From NCBI RefSeq assembly GCF_001050015.1, contig NZ_CVTB01000252.1, forward strand, positions 1 to 59,735: DNA of 59,735 bases. The letters are read 5' to 3'. The stretch comes from Mycolicibacterium malmesburyense. GTDB lineage: Bacteria > Actinomycetota > Actinomycetes > Mycobacteriales > Mycobacteriaceae. The position numbers and the translations under genes were made by a program. Positions within the stretch are counted from its first letter, which is position 1. Each line of letters opens with the position of its first letter. The notes under the pieces were generated by a model that was not told the DNA's origin, ran no database searches, and was given only the letters and a program-made list of their open reading frames with translations. Shown here one piece after another: positions 40,908 through 50,583 of this stretch.

Positions 40908-41952
40908 GGTGGGTCCCGTCGCGCACGGTTCCGACCAGGTCCTCCACCAGATCCTCGAGCGCCACCATCCCCTCCACGCTGCCGTCGGGTCCGGTGACCA
41001 GCGCCAGATGGCTGTTCGTGCGCCGCAGCCGCGACAACGCGTCGGGCAGCGGAAGTGACGCCGACACCACCGGCAGCGGGCGCACCATCGAGAAGTCCAG
41101 CACCGCGTCGGGTTCGTTGACGAACGCCAGCACGTCCTTGATGTGCAGGTAGCCGAGGTAGGCGCCGGACGCGTCGGTGATCGGGAAACGTGAGTAGCCG
41201 GTCTCGGCCAAAGCCTCTTCGACGGCGCCGACGGTCGGTCCCGCGCCCTCGCGCGCCACGGCCACCGTCCTGATGTCGCGCAGCGGGAAGGCGACGTCCT
41301 TGACCGCACGGTCGCGGATCTGCAGCGCCCTGGTCAGCCTGCCGTGCTCCTCGGGATCGAGCAGACCCTCGGACAGCGACTCGGCGATCATCTCCGACAA
41401 CTCGACCGTGGACACCGTCACGTCGAGTTCGTCTTTGGGCTCCACCCGGAACAGCCGCAGGACGGCGTTGGCGCACCAGTTGTAGAAGGCGATCAGCGGC
41501 CGGGCCACCTTGATCCACATCAGGTAGGTCGGGATCAGCAGCATCGCCGCCGACTCCGGACCGGCGATCGCGATGTTCTTCGGCACCATCTCGCCGAGCA
41601 GCACGTGCAACACGACCACGATGGCCAGCGCGACGACGAACGACACCGAGTGCAGCACCGCATCGGAGACACCGACGGCGTCGAACGGCTTCTCCAGCAG
41701 GTGCGCGACGGCGGGTTCGCCGACGCGGCCGAGCAGGATGGAGCAGATCGTGATGCCCAGCTGAGCACCTGCGAGCATCAGAGACAGGTTCTCGCCGGCA
41801 CGAATCACGGTGACGGCGCTCTTCTTGCCCTGTTCGGCCAACGCCTCCAGCCGATCGCGACGGGCGGAGATCAACGCGAACTCCGATGCGACGAAGAACG
41901 CGTTGACGGCCAGCAGCAGCACCGTCAGCAGTACACCGAGGATGTCACCCAT
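40900..41952 (-). CDS. DUF21/CBS-domain membrane protein (HlyC/CorC-type, Rv1841c-like)
   Basis: 350 aa. The DUF21 membrane domain (about 1-190, three to four helices: [44 protein letters not shown]) is followed by a CBS pair (about 210-345). It lacks the C-terminal CorC/HlyC domain of its neighbour. Such proteins are related to CNNM Mg2+ transporters and to CorC, but the historic name hemolysin is not a supported function. Overlaps the upstream gene by eight bases. Confidence 0.88.
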   Translation of the reverse strand: MGDILGVLLTVLLLAVNAFFVASEFALISARRDRLEALAEQGKKSAVTVIRAGENLSLMLAGAQLGITICSILLGRVGEPAVAHLLEKPFDAVGVSDAVLHSVSFVVALAIVVVLHVLLGEMVPKNIAIAGPESAAMLLIPTYLMWIKVARPLIAFYNWCANAVLRLFRVEPKDELDVTVSTVELSEMIAESLSEGLLDPEEHGRLTRALQIRDRAVKDVAFPLRDIRTVAVAREGAGPTVGAVEEALAETGYSRFPITDASGAYLGYLHIKDVLAFVNEPDAVLDFSMVRPLPVVSASLPLPDALSRLRRTNSHLALVTGPDGSVEGMVALEDLVEDLVGTVRDGTHRV

Positions 41953-43318
41953 CGACGCGCCTCCCGTCGACGGTTTCGCCCCTGCGGCCGAGTTCGGTCA
42001 GCTCGAGCAGGTCGATGCGGCGCCCGTCCATACGCAACACGGTGGCCAGCCAGCGGTTGGGATCCTCGAGCGGACCGTCGGGGTCGAACGCCTCGAGTTC
42101 GATCGACTCGCCCTCGTCGGGGATGTGCCCGAGCTTCTCGAGCACCAGGCCGCCGATCGTCTCGTAATCGCCTTCGGGGGCGCGGAACGGGGTGGCGCCC
42201 GCAACCTCATCGATGCGCAGCAGGCCCGAAATCTGCCAGCCGCGGCCCGCGGGCACCACGTCGGGTGCCTCGTCGTCGTGTTCGTCGCGGACGTCGCCGA
42301 CGATCTCCTCGATGAGGTCCTCGACGGTGACCATGCCCGCCGTCCCCCCATACTCGTCGACCACCAGCGCGGTCTGCAGGCCGTTGGCGCGGATCTGCGT
42401 CATCACCGCGTCACCGTCCAATGTCGAGGGCACCGTGGCCACCGGCAGCGCCAGCGAGGCCAGCCGCGTGCTGCCGCGTTCATCGATCGGCACCTCGAAC
42501 ACCTGCTTGAGGTGCGCTATCCCGATCGTCTCGTCGAGGTCTCCGCGGATGATCGGGAACCGCGAGTATCCGGTGCGGATTGCGGCGGTGACCAGATCGG
42601 CGACGGTCGCGTCGGCGTCGAGGGCCTCGATCTTCTGTCGGGGTGTCATGAGTTCCTCGGCGGAGCGGTCACCGAACCGCAGCGACCGGTCGACCAGCAT
42701 CGCGGTGATCGGATCCAGCGCGCCGCTACGGGCCGAACTGCGCACCAACGACACCAACTCCTGCGGGGAACGAGCCGAGCGCAGCTCCTCGGCGGGCTCG
42801 ATGCCCAACCGGCGCAGGATCGTGTTGGCGGTGCCGTTCGTCAACCGGATCAGCGGGGTGAACAGCGCCGAGAACAGCAGCTGCGGTGCGGCCGACCACC
42901 GCGCCACCGGGAGCGGGTGCGCGACCGCCAGGTTCTTCGGAACCAGCTCGCCGAACACCATCGACAGGGAGGTGGCAATCAGGATCGCCAGAATCAGCGC
43001 CAGCCCGCCGGTGTATTGCGGGGGCACACCGATGGCGTCCAGGCCCGGGTGGATCAGCCGGGCCACGACGGGTTCGGCGAGGAAACCGGTGGCCAGCGTG
43101 GTGATCGAGATGCCGACCTGGGCCCCGGACAGCTGGAACGACAGCGTTCGGTGTGCCCGTCGGACCAGCTGGTCGCGTCGGCTGCCGCTTCGCGCGTTGG
43201 CCTCGACGGTGCTGCGCTCGAGCGCGGTCAGTGAGAACTCGGCGGCGACGAAGACCGCGGTGCCCGCGGTGAGCAGGATGAAAGCGAGCAGCGCCAGCAG
43301 CGACGAGACGACGCTCAT
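41945..43318 (-). CDS. DUF21/CBS/CorC-domain membrane protein (Rv1842c-like)
   Basis: 457 aa. DUF21 membrane domain (about 1-195, [27 protein letters not shown]), CBS pair (about 215-330, [27 protein letters not shown]) and a C-terminal CorC_HlyC domain (about 345-430). Probably acts with the following paralogue as a heteromer; Mg2+ or Co2+ efflux is the family role. Preceded by a 44-codon ORF whose stop overlaps its ATG (ATGA), and by GC-rich leader. Confidence 0.9.
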   Translation of the reverse strand: MSVVSSLLALLAFILLTAGTAVFVAAEFSLTALERSTVEANARSGSRRDQLVRRAHRTLSFQLSGAQVGISITTLATGFLAEPVVARLIHPGLDAIGVPPQYTGGLALILAILIATSLSMVFGELVPKNLAVAHPLPVARWSAAPQLLFSALFTPLIRLTNGTANTILRRLGIEPAEELRSARSPQELVSLVRSSARSGALDPITAMLVDRSLRFGDRSAEELMTPRQKIEALDADATVADLVTAAIRTGYSRFPIIRGDLDETIGIAHLKQVFEVPIDERGSTRLASLALPVATVPSTLDGDAVMTQIRANGLQTALVVDEYGGTAGMVTVEDLIEEIVGDVRDEHDDEAPDVVPAGRGWQISGLLRIDEVAGATPFRAPEGDYETIGGLVLEKLGHIPDEGESIELEAFDPDGPLEDPNRWLATVLRMDGRRIDLLELTELGRRGETVDGRRVDG

Positions 43319-43449
43319 CGGATGATCCCCGCGCGAATGCCGGGCCTGGCGCCCGGCCGTCTAGAGGAAGGCTCGGCGTCGGGCGGCTCGGGCCGCTCGG
43401 CCCGATGGGGCCCCTCTGCAACCCGGGCCTCGACGGGTGCCTGCGGCAC
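43315..43449 (-). CDS. Possible Pro/Arg-rich 44-residue leader ORF before the CorC-type gene
   Basis: GTG at 43449, with AAAGGGA just upstream, opens a 44-codon frame starting [20 protein letters not shown]. It is rich in Pro, Arg and Glu and ends in TGA overlapping the ATG of the DUF21/CorC gene (ATGA). Coupling geometry is ideal. There is no known domain. A Pro-rich leader before a Mg2+-transport-type gene recalls the mgtL principle, but high GC content makes open frames common, so the coding claim is tentative. Confidence 0.35.
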   Translation of the reverse strand: MPQAPVEARVAEGPHRAERPEPPDAEPSSRRPGARPGIRAGIIR

Positions 43450-43514
43450 GGGATCCCTTTCGCGTAGAGGACTGAAGAAAACCCATGGTAACGGGTGATG
43501 GCGCGGGGGAGCGT

Positions 43515-44957
<1,443 letters not shown>

Positions 44958-45002
44958 TCAAGTCTAATTGCGCACCGGTACTCGGCCGAGCGACAAGAAG
45001 CG

Positions 45003-46466
45003 TTAGGCCTCGACTTCGCTGCCGTCGCCGCTCCACAGCGTGTGAAACCGTTCGGCGGGGTCGGCGTCGATGCGTCCGTAGGTGTGCGCCCCGAAGTAGT
45101 CGCGCAGCCCCTGGGTCAGCGCGGCGGGCAGGCGCTCCTGGCGCAACCCGTCGTAGTAGGACAGCGCCGAGGAGAAGCCCGGAATCGGGATGCCGAGTTC
45201 GGTGGCCGTGACGACGACGCGGCGCCAGCTGTCGATCGCCGCCTCGATCGCGCTGCGGAAGTACGGCGCGACGATCAGCGTCGGCAGGCCGGGGTCCTCG
45301 TCGAACGCGTCCTTGATCCGGTTGAGGAACTTCGCCCGGATGATGCAGCCGCCGCGCCAGATGGTGGCCAGGTCGCCGGGTGTGATGCCCCAGTCGTACT
45401 CGGCGCTGCCCGCCTGGATCTGGTTGAAGCCCTGCGCGTAGGCGATGATCTTCGACGCGTACAGCGCCTGACGGACGTCCTCGGTGAATTTCTCTGCGTC
45501 GCTGGGCTTTTCGCCGAGACCGCCCGATGCCAGTCCGGTGGTGGCCTTGCGCTGGGTCACCGATCCGGACAGGGCGCGCGCGAACACGGCCTCGGCGATA
45601 CCCGTCACCGGGACGCCCAGGTCGAGCGCCGACTTGACCGTCCAGCGTCCGGTGCCCTTCTGCTCGGCTTCGTCGAGGATGATGTCGACCAGCGGCTTGC
45701 CGGTCTTGGCGTCGGTCTGGCGCAACACCTTCGCGGTGATCTCGACCAGGAAGCTGTCCAGGTCGCCGGAGTTCCACTCGTCGAAGACGTCGGCGATCTC
45801 ACCGGCCGACTTGCCCAGGCCGTCGCGCAGCAGTTGGTAGGCCTCGCCGATCAGCTGCATGTCGGAGTACTCGATGCCGTTGTGCACCATCTTCACGAAA
45901 TGGCCGGCGCCGTCGGGTCCGATGTGGGTGCAGCACGGCACGCCGTCGACGTGCGCCGAGATCTCCTCGAGCAGCGGGCCCAGCGACTTGTAGGACTCCG
46001 CCGGACCGCCGGGCATGATCGACGGCCCGTTGAGCGCGCCTTCCTCACCGCCGGAGATGCCGGCGCCGACGAAGTGCAGACCGCGTTCGCGCATCGCCTT
46101 CTCGCGGCGGATCGTGTCGGTGTAGAGCGCGTTGCCGCCGTCGATGATGATGTCGCCTTGCTCCATCGCGTCGGCGAGCTCGTTGATCACCGCGTCGGTG
46201 GGGTCTCCGGCCTTGACCATGATCAGCACCCGACGCGGCTTCTCCAGCGCGTCGAGGAATTCCGCGATGGTCTCGCTGCGCACGAACGTGCCGTCGGAGC
46301 CGTGCTGTTCGAGCAAGGCGTCGGTCTTGGCCACCGAGCGGTTGTGCAGCGCGACGGTGTAGCCGTGCCGGGCGAAGTTGCGCGCGATGTTCGACCCCAT
46401 GACGGCGAGCCCGGTCACCCCGATCTGCGCGGTACCGGTGGTCGATGCGGAAGCGTCAGAGCTCAT
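45003..46466 (-). CDS. gnd: 6-phosphogluconate dehydrogenase, decarboxylating
   Basis: 487 aa oxidative pentose phosphate enzyme making ribulose 5-phosphate. Rossmann motif GVTGLAVMGSNIARN near residue 13, then VALHNRSVAKTD, where Asn-Arg-Ser favours NADP. Catalytic elements: GAGISGGEEGA and GHFVKMVHNGIEYSD with the catalytic Lys. Long dimeric type, equivalent to Gnd1 (Rv1844c). Confidence 0.96.
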   Translation of the reverse strand: MSSDASASTTGTAQIGVTGLAVMGSNIARNFARHGYTVALHNRSVAKTDALLEQHGSDGTFVRSETIAEFLDALEKPRRVLIMVKAGDPTDAVINELADAMEQGDIIIDGGNALYTDTIRREKAMRERGLHFVGAGISGGEEGALNGPSIMPGGPAESYKSLGPLLEEISAHVDGVPCCTHIGPDGAGHFVKMVHNGIEYSDMQLIGEAYQLLRDGLGKSAGEIADVFDEWNSGDLDSFLVEITAKVLRQTDAKTGKPLVDIILDEAEQKGTGRWTVKSALDLGVPVTGIAEAVFARALSGSVTQRKATTGLASGGLGEKPSDAEKFTEDVRQALYASKIIAYAQGFNQIQAGSAEYDWGITPGDLATIWRGGCIIRAKFLNRIKDAFDEDPGLPTLIVAPYFRSAIEAAIDSWRRVVVTATELGIPIPGFSSALSYYDGLRQERLPAALTQGLRDYFGAHTYGRIDADPAERFHTLWSGDGSEVEA

Positions 46467-46524
46467 GCGGGCAGCCTTTCGTTGTTTTGTTGTGTGAACG
46501 CATCGTTCGCGCTTGGCTTGTCCC

Positions 46525-47466
46525 TTAAGCGGTGAACAGCCGTTGCAGTTCGGTCAGCCACGGCAACACCACTGCGACGGTCGGGACCACGAGCACCGCG
46601 GCGGCGGCGGCGTACGCGCCGGCGGCCAGCACCCGACTGTTGGGCCGCCCGCCGAGGCGGCGCACCCGCAGCACGGTGGTGGGTCCGCCCGCGGCCAGCG
46701 CACCCGACGGTGTGCGGCCGGCCGCGCACGCGACGAGCGCACGGGCCAGGGGAGTGGGCCCGGCGATTCGGACGGCCGCGTCGTCGGCCAGCATCTCGAC
46801 CAGCAGCCGCACGGCATCCAGCGCGCTCCCGCTGCGGACGAGCCGGGGGAACGCCGCGTGCACCGCGGTGAACATCTCGAGCACGAGGTCGTGCCGGGCG
46901 CGCAGGTGTGCGCGTTCGTGGGTGAGGATCGCGGCGATCTCGTTGTCGGCCAACGTCGTCAGCGTGCCCTCGCTGACCACGACGCGGCTGCGCACCCCGG
47001 GCAGGCAGTAGGCCAGGGGCTGGTCGACGTCGAGGATGCGCAGCCCGCCACCGGCATGTGTGTGGGTCCACGTCTGCGACTTGCCCACGAGGTCGACGAC
47101 CATCCGGTGATGTGCGCGACGGCGCCGCGTCGCGATCGCGACCTGCAGCACCGAGACAATCAACCGTGCGCCGATCACCAGCGTCAGCGCGAAGACCACC
47201 ACGTAGGCGATCCACACCGGCCAACCCATGACGGCGATCTCGCCGGTGATGCTGGCGGTGGGCCGGCCGTCGGGACCCGGCGCGAAAAGCCTGCTCGCGA
47301 TGGCTATCCCGGCCGAGAAGGCCGACAGGACCGCGGCCGACGCGATCGCCTGCCACAACACGATGGCCGCCCGCGGGGCGCGGAAGGGCCACGAAGCACG
47401 CGCCAGGAGAGCAGGCACCGGTCCCGACAGGACCAGCGCGAGGACGGTGAAGGCCAGCGCGGACAC
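46525..47466 (-). CDS. blaR: BlaR1-like M56 membrane metallopeptidase
   Basis: 313 aa. Membrane helices flank a zinc protease site HERAH (183-187). No extracellular penicillin-binding domain is present, so it is the short mycobacterial type (Rv1845c) that is thought to inactivate BlaI by proteolysis. GTG start at 47466, 14 bases after blaI, forming a two-gene operon. Confidence 0.9.
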   Translation of the reverse strand: MSALAFTVLALVLSGPVPALLARASWPFRAPRAAIVLWQAIASAAVLSAFSAGIAIASRLFAPGPDGRPTASITGEIAVMGWPVWIAYVVVFALTLVIGARLIVSVLQVAIATRRRRAHHRMVVDLVGKSQTWTHTHAGGGLRILDVDQPLAYCLPGVRSRVVVSEGTLTTLADNEIAAILTHERAHLRARHDLVLEMFTAVHAAFPRLVRSGSALDAVRLLVEMLADDAAVRIAGPTPLARALVACAAGRTPSGALAAGGPTTVLRVRRLGGRPNSRVLAAGAYAAAAAVLVVPTVAVVLPWLTELQRLFTA

Positions 47467-47480
47467 GCTGTAAGTCTCTC

Positions 47481-47897
47481 TCAGCCGGTGCCCGAATTAC
47501 CAGCGGGCGGCGGAACGCGATCCTTGCTTTCCAACTCGGCAAGTGCGCGACGCAAAGCGGCGGCTTCGTCGGCGCCGACCCGCTCGACGAAATGCACCAG
47601 CGCCGCCTCCCGGCTACCCGAATCGGCGGCCTGGTCGAGCGCGTCGACCATCAGGCCCGCGACCAGTTCGTCGCGGCCGTGGGTCGGTGCGTAGCGGTGG
47701 GCACGGTCGTCGCGATGCTGCACGACGAGGTTCTTCTTCGCCAGCCGCTGCAGCACGGTCATGATCGTGGTGTACGCCAGGTCGCGTTCGGCGGCGAGCG
47801 CCTCGTGGACTTGGCGCACGGTTTGGGGCTCGCGCGAGGACCACAGGTGATCCATCACCGCGCGTTCCAGTTCCCCTAAACGCGTCAATTTCGCCAT
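47481..47897 (-). CDS. blaI: BlaI-family transcriptional repressor
   Basis: 138 aa, the length of M. tuberculosis BlaI (Rv1846c). Winged helix: LGELERAVMDHLWSSREPQTVRQVHEAL and AYTTIMTVLQRLAKKNLV, with a dimerisation tail. Represses its own operon, beta-lactamase and respiratory genes in M. tuberculosis. A TACTAC-type repeat lies 34-60 bases upstream. ATG at 47897 with AGGAGA in front. Confidence 0.93.
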   Translation of the reverse strand: MAKLTRLGELERAVMDHLWSSREPQTVRQVHEALAAERDLAYTTIMTVLQRLAKKNLVVQHRDDRAHRYAPTHGRDELVAGLMVDALDQAADSGSREAALVHFVERVGADEAAALRRALAELESKDRVPPPAGNSGTG

Positions 47898-47930
47898 GGT
47901 CGGTTTCTCCTAGAGGCTATTGGTCCAGCG

Positions 47931-47957
47931 TACTACCAGTTACTACCGTGCGTCGTA
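47931..47957. promoter_or_regulatory. Probable BlaI operator
   Basis: TACTACC occurs at 47931-47937 and 47941-47947, exactly ten bases apart. The second copy also forms an imperfect dyad, TACTAC-CGTGC-GTCGTA (47941-47957), with one mismatch to the TACTAC/GTAGTA half-sites known for BlaI. Located just upstream of blaI, consistent with autoregulation. Confidence 0.55.
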
Positions 47958-48076
47958 TTTCGCTTGGTGGACAAAACCTCCACCGTCGTTCGACCAGACC
48001 TTTCGCCGTGGTCACCGCCCGTTTGCGGGGTCGTGTGAAAGCAGTCACAGGGTCTAGCCGTCGTGACGCTCGTAGC

Positions 48077-48095
48077 TATAGTAAGCCTTACCTAA
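48077..48095. promoter_or_regulatory. IdeR iron box and promoter of the FhuF-like gene
   Basis: On the minus strand it reads TTAGGTAAGGCTTACTATA, 14 of 19 matches to the IdeR consensus. It overlaps a good -10 hexamer TATAGT (48077-48082) and lies 19 bases before the next ATG. Iron-loaded IdeR would block transcription. Confidence 0.65.
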
Positions 48096-48114
48096 CTCGA
48101 AGACGGGAGGCTCC

Positions 48115-48891
48115 ATGACGGTACTGGTCGACGATCCACTCATCGCAAGCATGGCGATGCGCCGGGTGCTTCCGCTGCATGAGTCGAGTCGGCGGCTGCG
48201 CGAGCTGTATCCCGAGTGTCCACGGGTCTACGGCGTCGCGGTGATGGGGGATCTGTCCCGGCGACGGTGGTGGCCGCTGGCCGACGCGCTGACCACCGAC
48301 CGCCTGAAGGCGATGTTCGACCTGGCCGCCGAGGAGACCGACAGCCGCGCGGCGGTGGCCCACCAGCTGGCCGCCACCCTCGCGCACGTCGTCGTCGGAC
48401 GCGTCGTACCGCTGATCGTCCTCGAAGGCCGGGCATGGGACACCGGACTGGAGAACCTTTGGGTGCACGTGGATTCCGAAGGCGCGATCGACTGGGTGGG
48501 TGTCGTCGATCCGACCCTGCGGGCCCTCCCCGAGGACCCGTACTTCGACCGCGGATCGGTTCGCATCGGGCGCTCGATGCGCGACGGCATCGTGGCGCTA
48601 CCGAGTGAGGCCGCGCTGACGACGTGGGTCGCGCACCGCAGCCACCGCGCGCTCGCGCCGCTGTTCGCCAAGCTGGCCGACATCAGCGGCGGCGCCATGT
48701 CGGTCGCGTCGATGTGGCACGTCGTCGGCGGCGCCGTGGTCAGCGCGGCGACCCAGGTGCCGCTGCTCGCCGGCTCGAGTGAGTGGACGAGCATGCGGCG
48801 CAGCCAGGCCGTGCTCGACGCGCTCGTCGGCTTCGGCCTCCCCGTCCGGGGGACGTCCCGGTCAATCACGGGGAAGGTCTTGCTTAATTAG
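48115..48891 (+). CDS. FhuF-like iron-related protein lacking the 2Fe-2S cysteines
   Basis: 258 aa, weak overall likeness to siderophore ferric reductases of the FhuF family (AHQLAATLAHVVVGRVVPLIVLEGRAWDTGLENLWVHVDSEG; SMRRSQAVLDALVGFGLPVRG at the end). The C-terminal C-C-x-x-Y type cluster of FhuF is replaced by SQAVLDALV; only one Cys (C37) is present, so it cannot hold that cluster. Preceded by an iron box with -10 and GGAGG (48106-48110); a second iron box overlaps its stop. Low-iron expression is inferred. Identity as FhuF-like is moderate; it may be a binding protein. Confidence 0.6.
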   Translation: MTVLVDDPLIASMAMRRVLPLHESSRRLRELYPECPRVYGVAVMGDLSRRRWWPLADALTTDRLKAMFDLAAEETDSRAAVAHQLAATLAHVVVGRVVPLIVLEGRAWDTGLENLWVHVDSEGAIDWVGVVDPTLRALPEDPYFDRGSVRIGRSMRDGIVALPSEAALTTWVAHRSHRALAPLFAKLADISGGAMSVASMWHVVGGAVVSAATQVPLLAGSSEWTSMRRSQAVLDALVGFGLPVRGTSRSITGKVLLN

Positions 48892-48906
48892 GCAAGCCTT
48901 GCCTAT
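48888..48906. promoter_or_regulatory. IdeR iron box and promoter of the small RNA
   Basis: TTAGGCAAGCCTTGCCTAT, with a 17-base palindromic core, 13 of 19 matches to the IdeR consensus. It overlaps the TAG of the FhuF-like gene. A -35-like TTGCTT (48880-48885) and -10 TATGCT (48904-48909) with an 18-base gap flank the box, giving an iron-repressible promoter. Confidence 0.7.
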
Positions 48907-48914
48907 GCTTTTGA

Positions 48915-49018
48915 GCAGTTACCGACAACTGAACCACCGGACCGCGCCGGAGTCCTGAGGGCTGCAGAGACCCCCGGTCCACACGGAGGATGGGCCCCGC
49001 ACCATTGGTGCGGGGCCC
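48915..49018 (+). ncRNA. mrsI: MrsI-like iron-responsive small RNA
   Basis: About 105 nt from the predicted start (near 48915) to the end of a 12-bp perfect stem GGGCCCCGCACC-ATT-GGTGCGGGGCCC (48992-49018). No long open frame is present. The location (between blaI and the thioesterase gene) and the iron-box promoter match the mycobacterial sRNA MrsI (ncRv11846), which represses iron-using proteins under iron limitation. Termination would depend on the hairpin as there is no U-run. The end may also stop the convergent rhodanese transcript (its stop is at 49062). Confidence 0.65.
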
Positions 49019-49061
49019 GTCCGCATTCGTGCCGATTGCGTGCTGCATCAGACCTTTTCGA

Positions 49062-49439
49062 TCAGCCCTTCTCGACGGCGCCTCCGCTGTCGGCCCAGTC
49101 GCCGAACCCCCCGAGGTTATAGACGTTCTCGTAACCGAGTTCCTTGAGCGCCTGCCCTGAGAGCGCCGAACGCCCACCGGATGCGCAGTACACGATCACC
49201 GGCTTGTCCTTGGAGAAGTTCTCGTCGTGGTACGGCGACTCCGGGTCGGCACGGAATTCGAGCATGCCGCGGGGCACGTGGACGGCGCCCGCCACCTTGC
49301 CGCTCTTCTCCAGTTCGGGGGCGTCGCGCACGTCGACGACCAACGCACCCTTGTCGATCAGATCCTTCGCCTCGTCGTGGGAGATCTTGGGCACCACGGC
49401 GTTGGCGGCTTCTACGAGGTCTTTCGCGGTCTTGGCCAT
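49062..49439 (-). CDS. Rhodanese-like sulfurtransferase domain protein
   Basis: 125 aa single rhodanese domain: VVDVRDAPELEKSGKVAGAVHVPRG and the active-site loop VYCASGGRS with Cys85 (CxxxxR). Transfers sulfane sulfur, e.g. to cyanide or thiols; physiological substrate unknown. ATG at 49439; longer in-frame starts upstream are not conserved. It is absent from the M. tuberculosis order at this point, so it is a lineage-specific neighbour. Confidence 0.88.
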   Translation of the reverse strand: MAKTAKDLVEAANAVVPKISHDEAKDLIDKGALVVDVRDAPELEKSGKVAGAVHVPRGMLEFRADPESPYHDENFSKDKPVIVYCASGGRSALSGQALKELGYENVYNLGGFGDWADSGGAVEKG

Positions 49440-49502
49440 GGCCGACCCTAACTCGCGCCACCCGGCGCGGCCATGGTGTCGGGCAGCGTGTAAACACGTT
49501 GC

Positions 49503-49907
49503 GTGACTTCCGACCTGCCTACCGACCTGGGCAAGGGGTTCGACTCCGAGCTCGGCCTGACCTATCTCGACCTCGGTCCCGACGGTGGCCGCGCGCAGCT
49601 GACGGTCACCGAGAAGCTGCTGCAGCCCTACGGCATCGTGCACGGCGGCGTGTACTGCTCGATCGTCGAGAGCCTGGCGAGCGTGTCGGCGGCGGTCTGG
49701 CTCACCGACCACGGCGGCGGCAACGTCGTCGGCGTCAACAACAACACCGACTTCCTTCGGGCCATCTCGTCGGGCACCGTCACCGCGGTGTCCACACCCA
49801 TTCACCGCGGCCGACGCCAGCAGCTGTGGCAGATCACCATCACCGACGACAACGACAAGCTCGTCGCCCGCGGGCAGGTCCGCCTGCAGAACATGCCCGC
49901 CGAGTAG
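49503..49907 (+). CDS. Hotdog-fold acyl-CoA thioesterase (Rv1847-like)
   Basis: 134 aa, PaaI/4-hydroxybenzoyl-CoA thioesterase-like: PYGIVHGGVYCSIVESLASVSA carries the HGG and catalytic Glu, and GVNNNTDFLRAISSGTVTAVS the second conserved block. GTG start at 49503. Immediately upstream of the urease operon and divergent from the rhodanese gene. Confidence 0.9.
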   Translation: MTSDLPTDLGKGFDSELGLTYLDLGPDGGRAQLTVTEKLLQPYGIVHGGVYCSIVESLASVSAAVWLTDHGGGNVVGVNNNTDFLRAISSGTVTAVSTPIHRGRRQQLWQITITDDNDKLVARGQVRLQNMPAE

Positions 49908-49957
49908 CGCGTCGCGTGCGCTGCTGATCGCCGCGCGCCGTGGCAATATCGCCCACT

Positions 49958-50260
49958 ATGCGTCTATCCCCGCATGAGCAGGACCGCCTGCTCATCTCTT
50001 ACGCGGCCGAACTCGCCCGGCGCCGGCAGGCCCGGGGTCTGAAGCTCAACCATCCGGAGGCGGTCGCGGTGATCACCGACCACCTCCTCGAGGGTGCACG
50101 CGACGGGCGCACGGTGGCCGAGCTGATGGCCAGCGGCCGGGAGGTTCTCGGCCGCGGCGACGTCATGGAGGGCGTGCCCGAGATGCTCTACGACGTCCAG
50201 GTCGAGGCGACGTTCCCCGACGGCACCAAGCTCGTCACCGTCCACCATCCGATCCCATGA
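49958..50260 (+). CDS. ureA: Urease gamma subunit
   Basis: 100 aa, structural subunit of the nickel urease. Conserved [27 protein letters not shown] and [24 protein letters not shown] at 49958 matches the usual start; the frame runs further upstream without conservation. Overlaps ureB by ATGA. First gene of ureABCFGD. Confidence 0.97.
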   Translation: MRLSPHEQDRLLISYAAELARRRQARGLKLNHPEAVAVITDHLLEGARDGRTVAELMASGREVLGRGDVMEGVPEMLYDVQVEATFPDGTKLVTVHHPIP

Positions 50261-50583
50261 CCGGACCCATGGTGCCCGGCGAGATCCTTTACGGGGACGG
50301 CGATATCGAGATCAACGCCGGCGCCCCACGGCTCGCGACGGAGATCGTCAACAACGGCGACCGGCCCGTCCAGGTCGGCAGCCACGTCCACCTGCCGCAG
50401 GCCAACGCCGCGCTGTCGTTCGATCGTGCCGCCGCGCACGGCCATCGGCTCGACATTCCGGCCGGGACGGCGGTGCGGTTCGAACCCGGTGTGGCCCAGA
50501 CCGTCTCGCTCGTCCCGCTCGGGGGATCGCGCGAGGTGCACGGGCTGAACCTGAACCCGCCCGGCCCGCTGGACGCCTCGTGA
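50257..50583 (+). CDS. ureB: Urease beta subunit
   Basis: 108 aa, beta-sandwich subunit: [39 protein letters not shown] and [20 protein letters not shown]. Overlaps ureC by four bases (GTGA). Confidence 0.97.
   Translation: MTGPMVPGEILYGDGDIEINAGAPRLATEIVNNGDRPVQVGSHVHLPQANAALSFDRAAAHGHRLDIPAGTAVRFEPGVAQTVSLVPLGGSREVHGLNLNPPGPLDAS

Noticed and set aside
43319..43360. M-box (Mg2+ riboswitch) before the CorC-type gene
   Set aside because: I looked for the conserved M-box core and did not find it; only generic GC hairpins are present.
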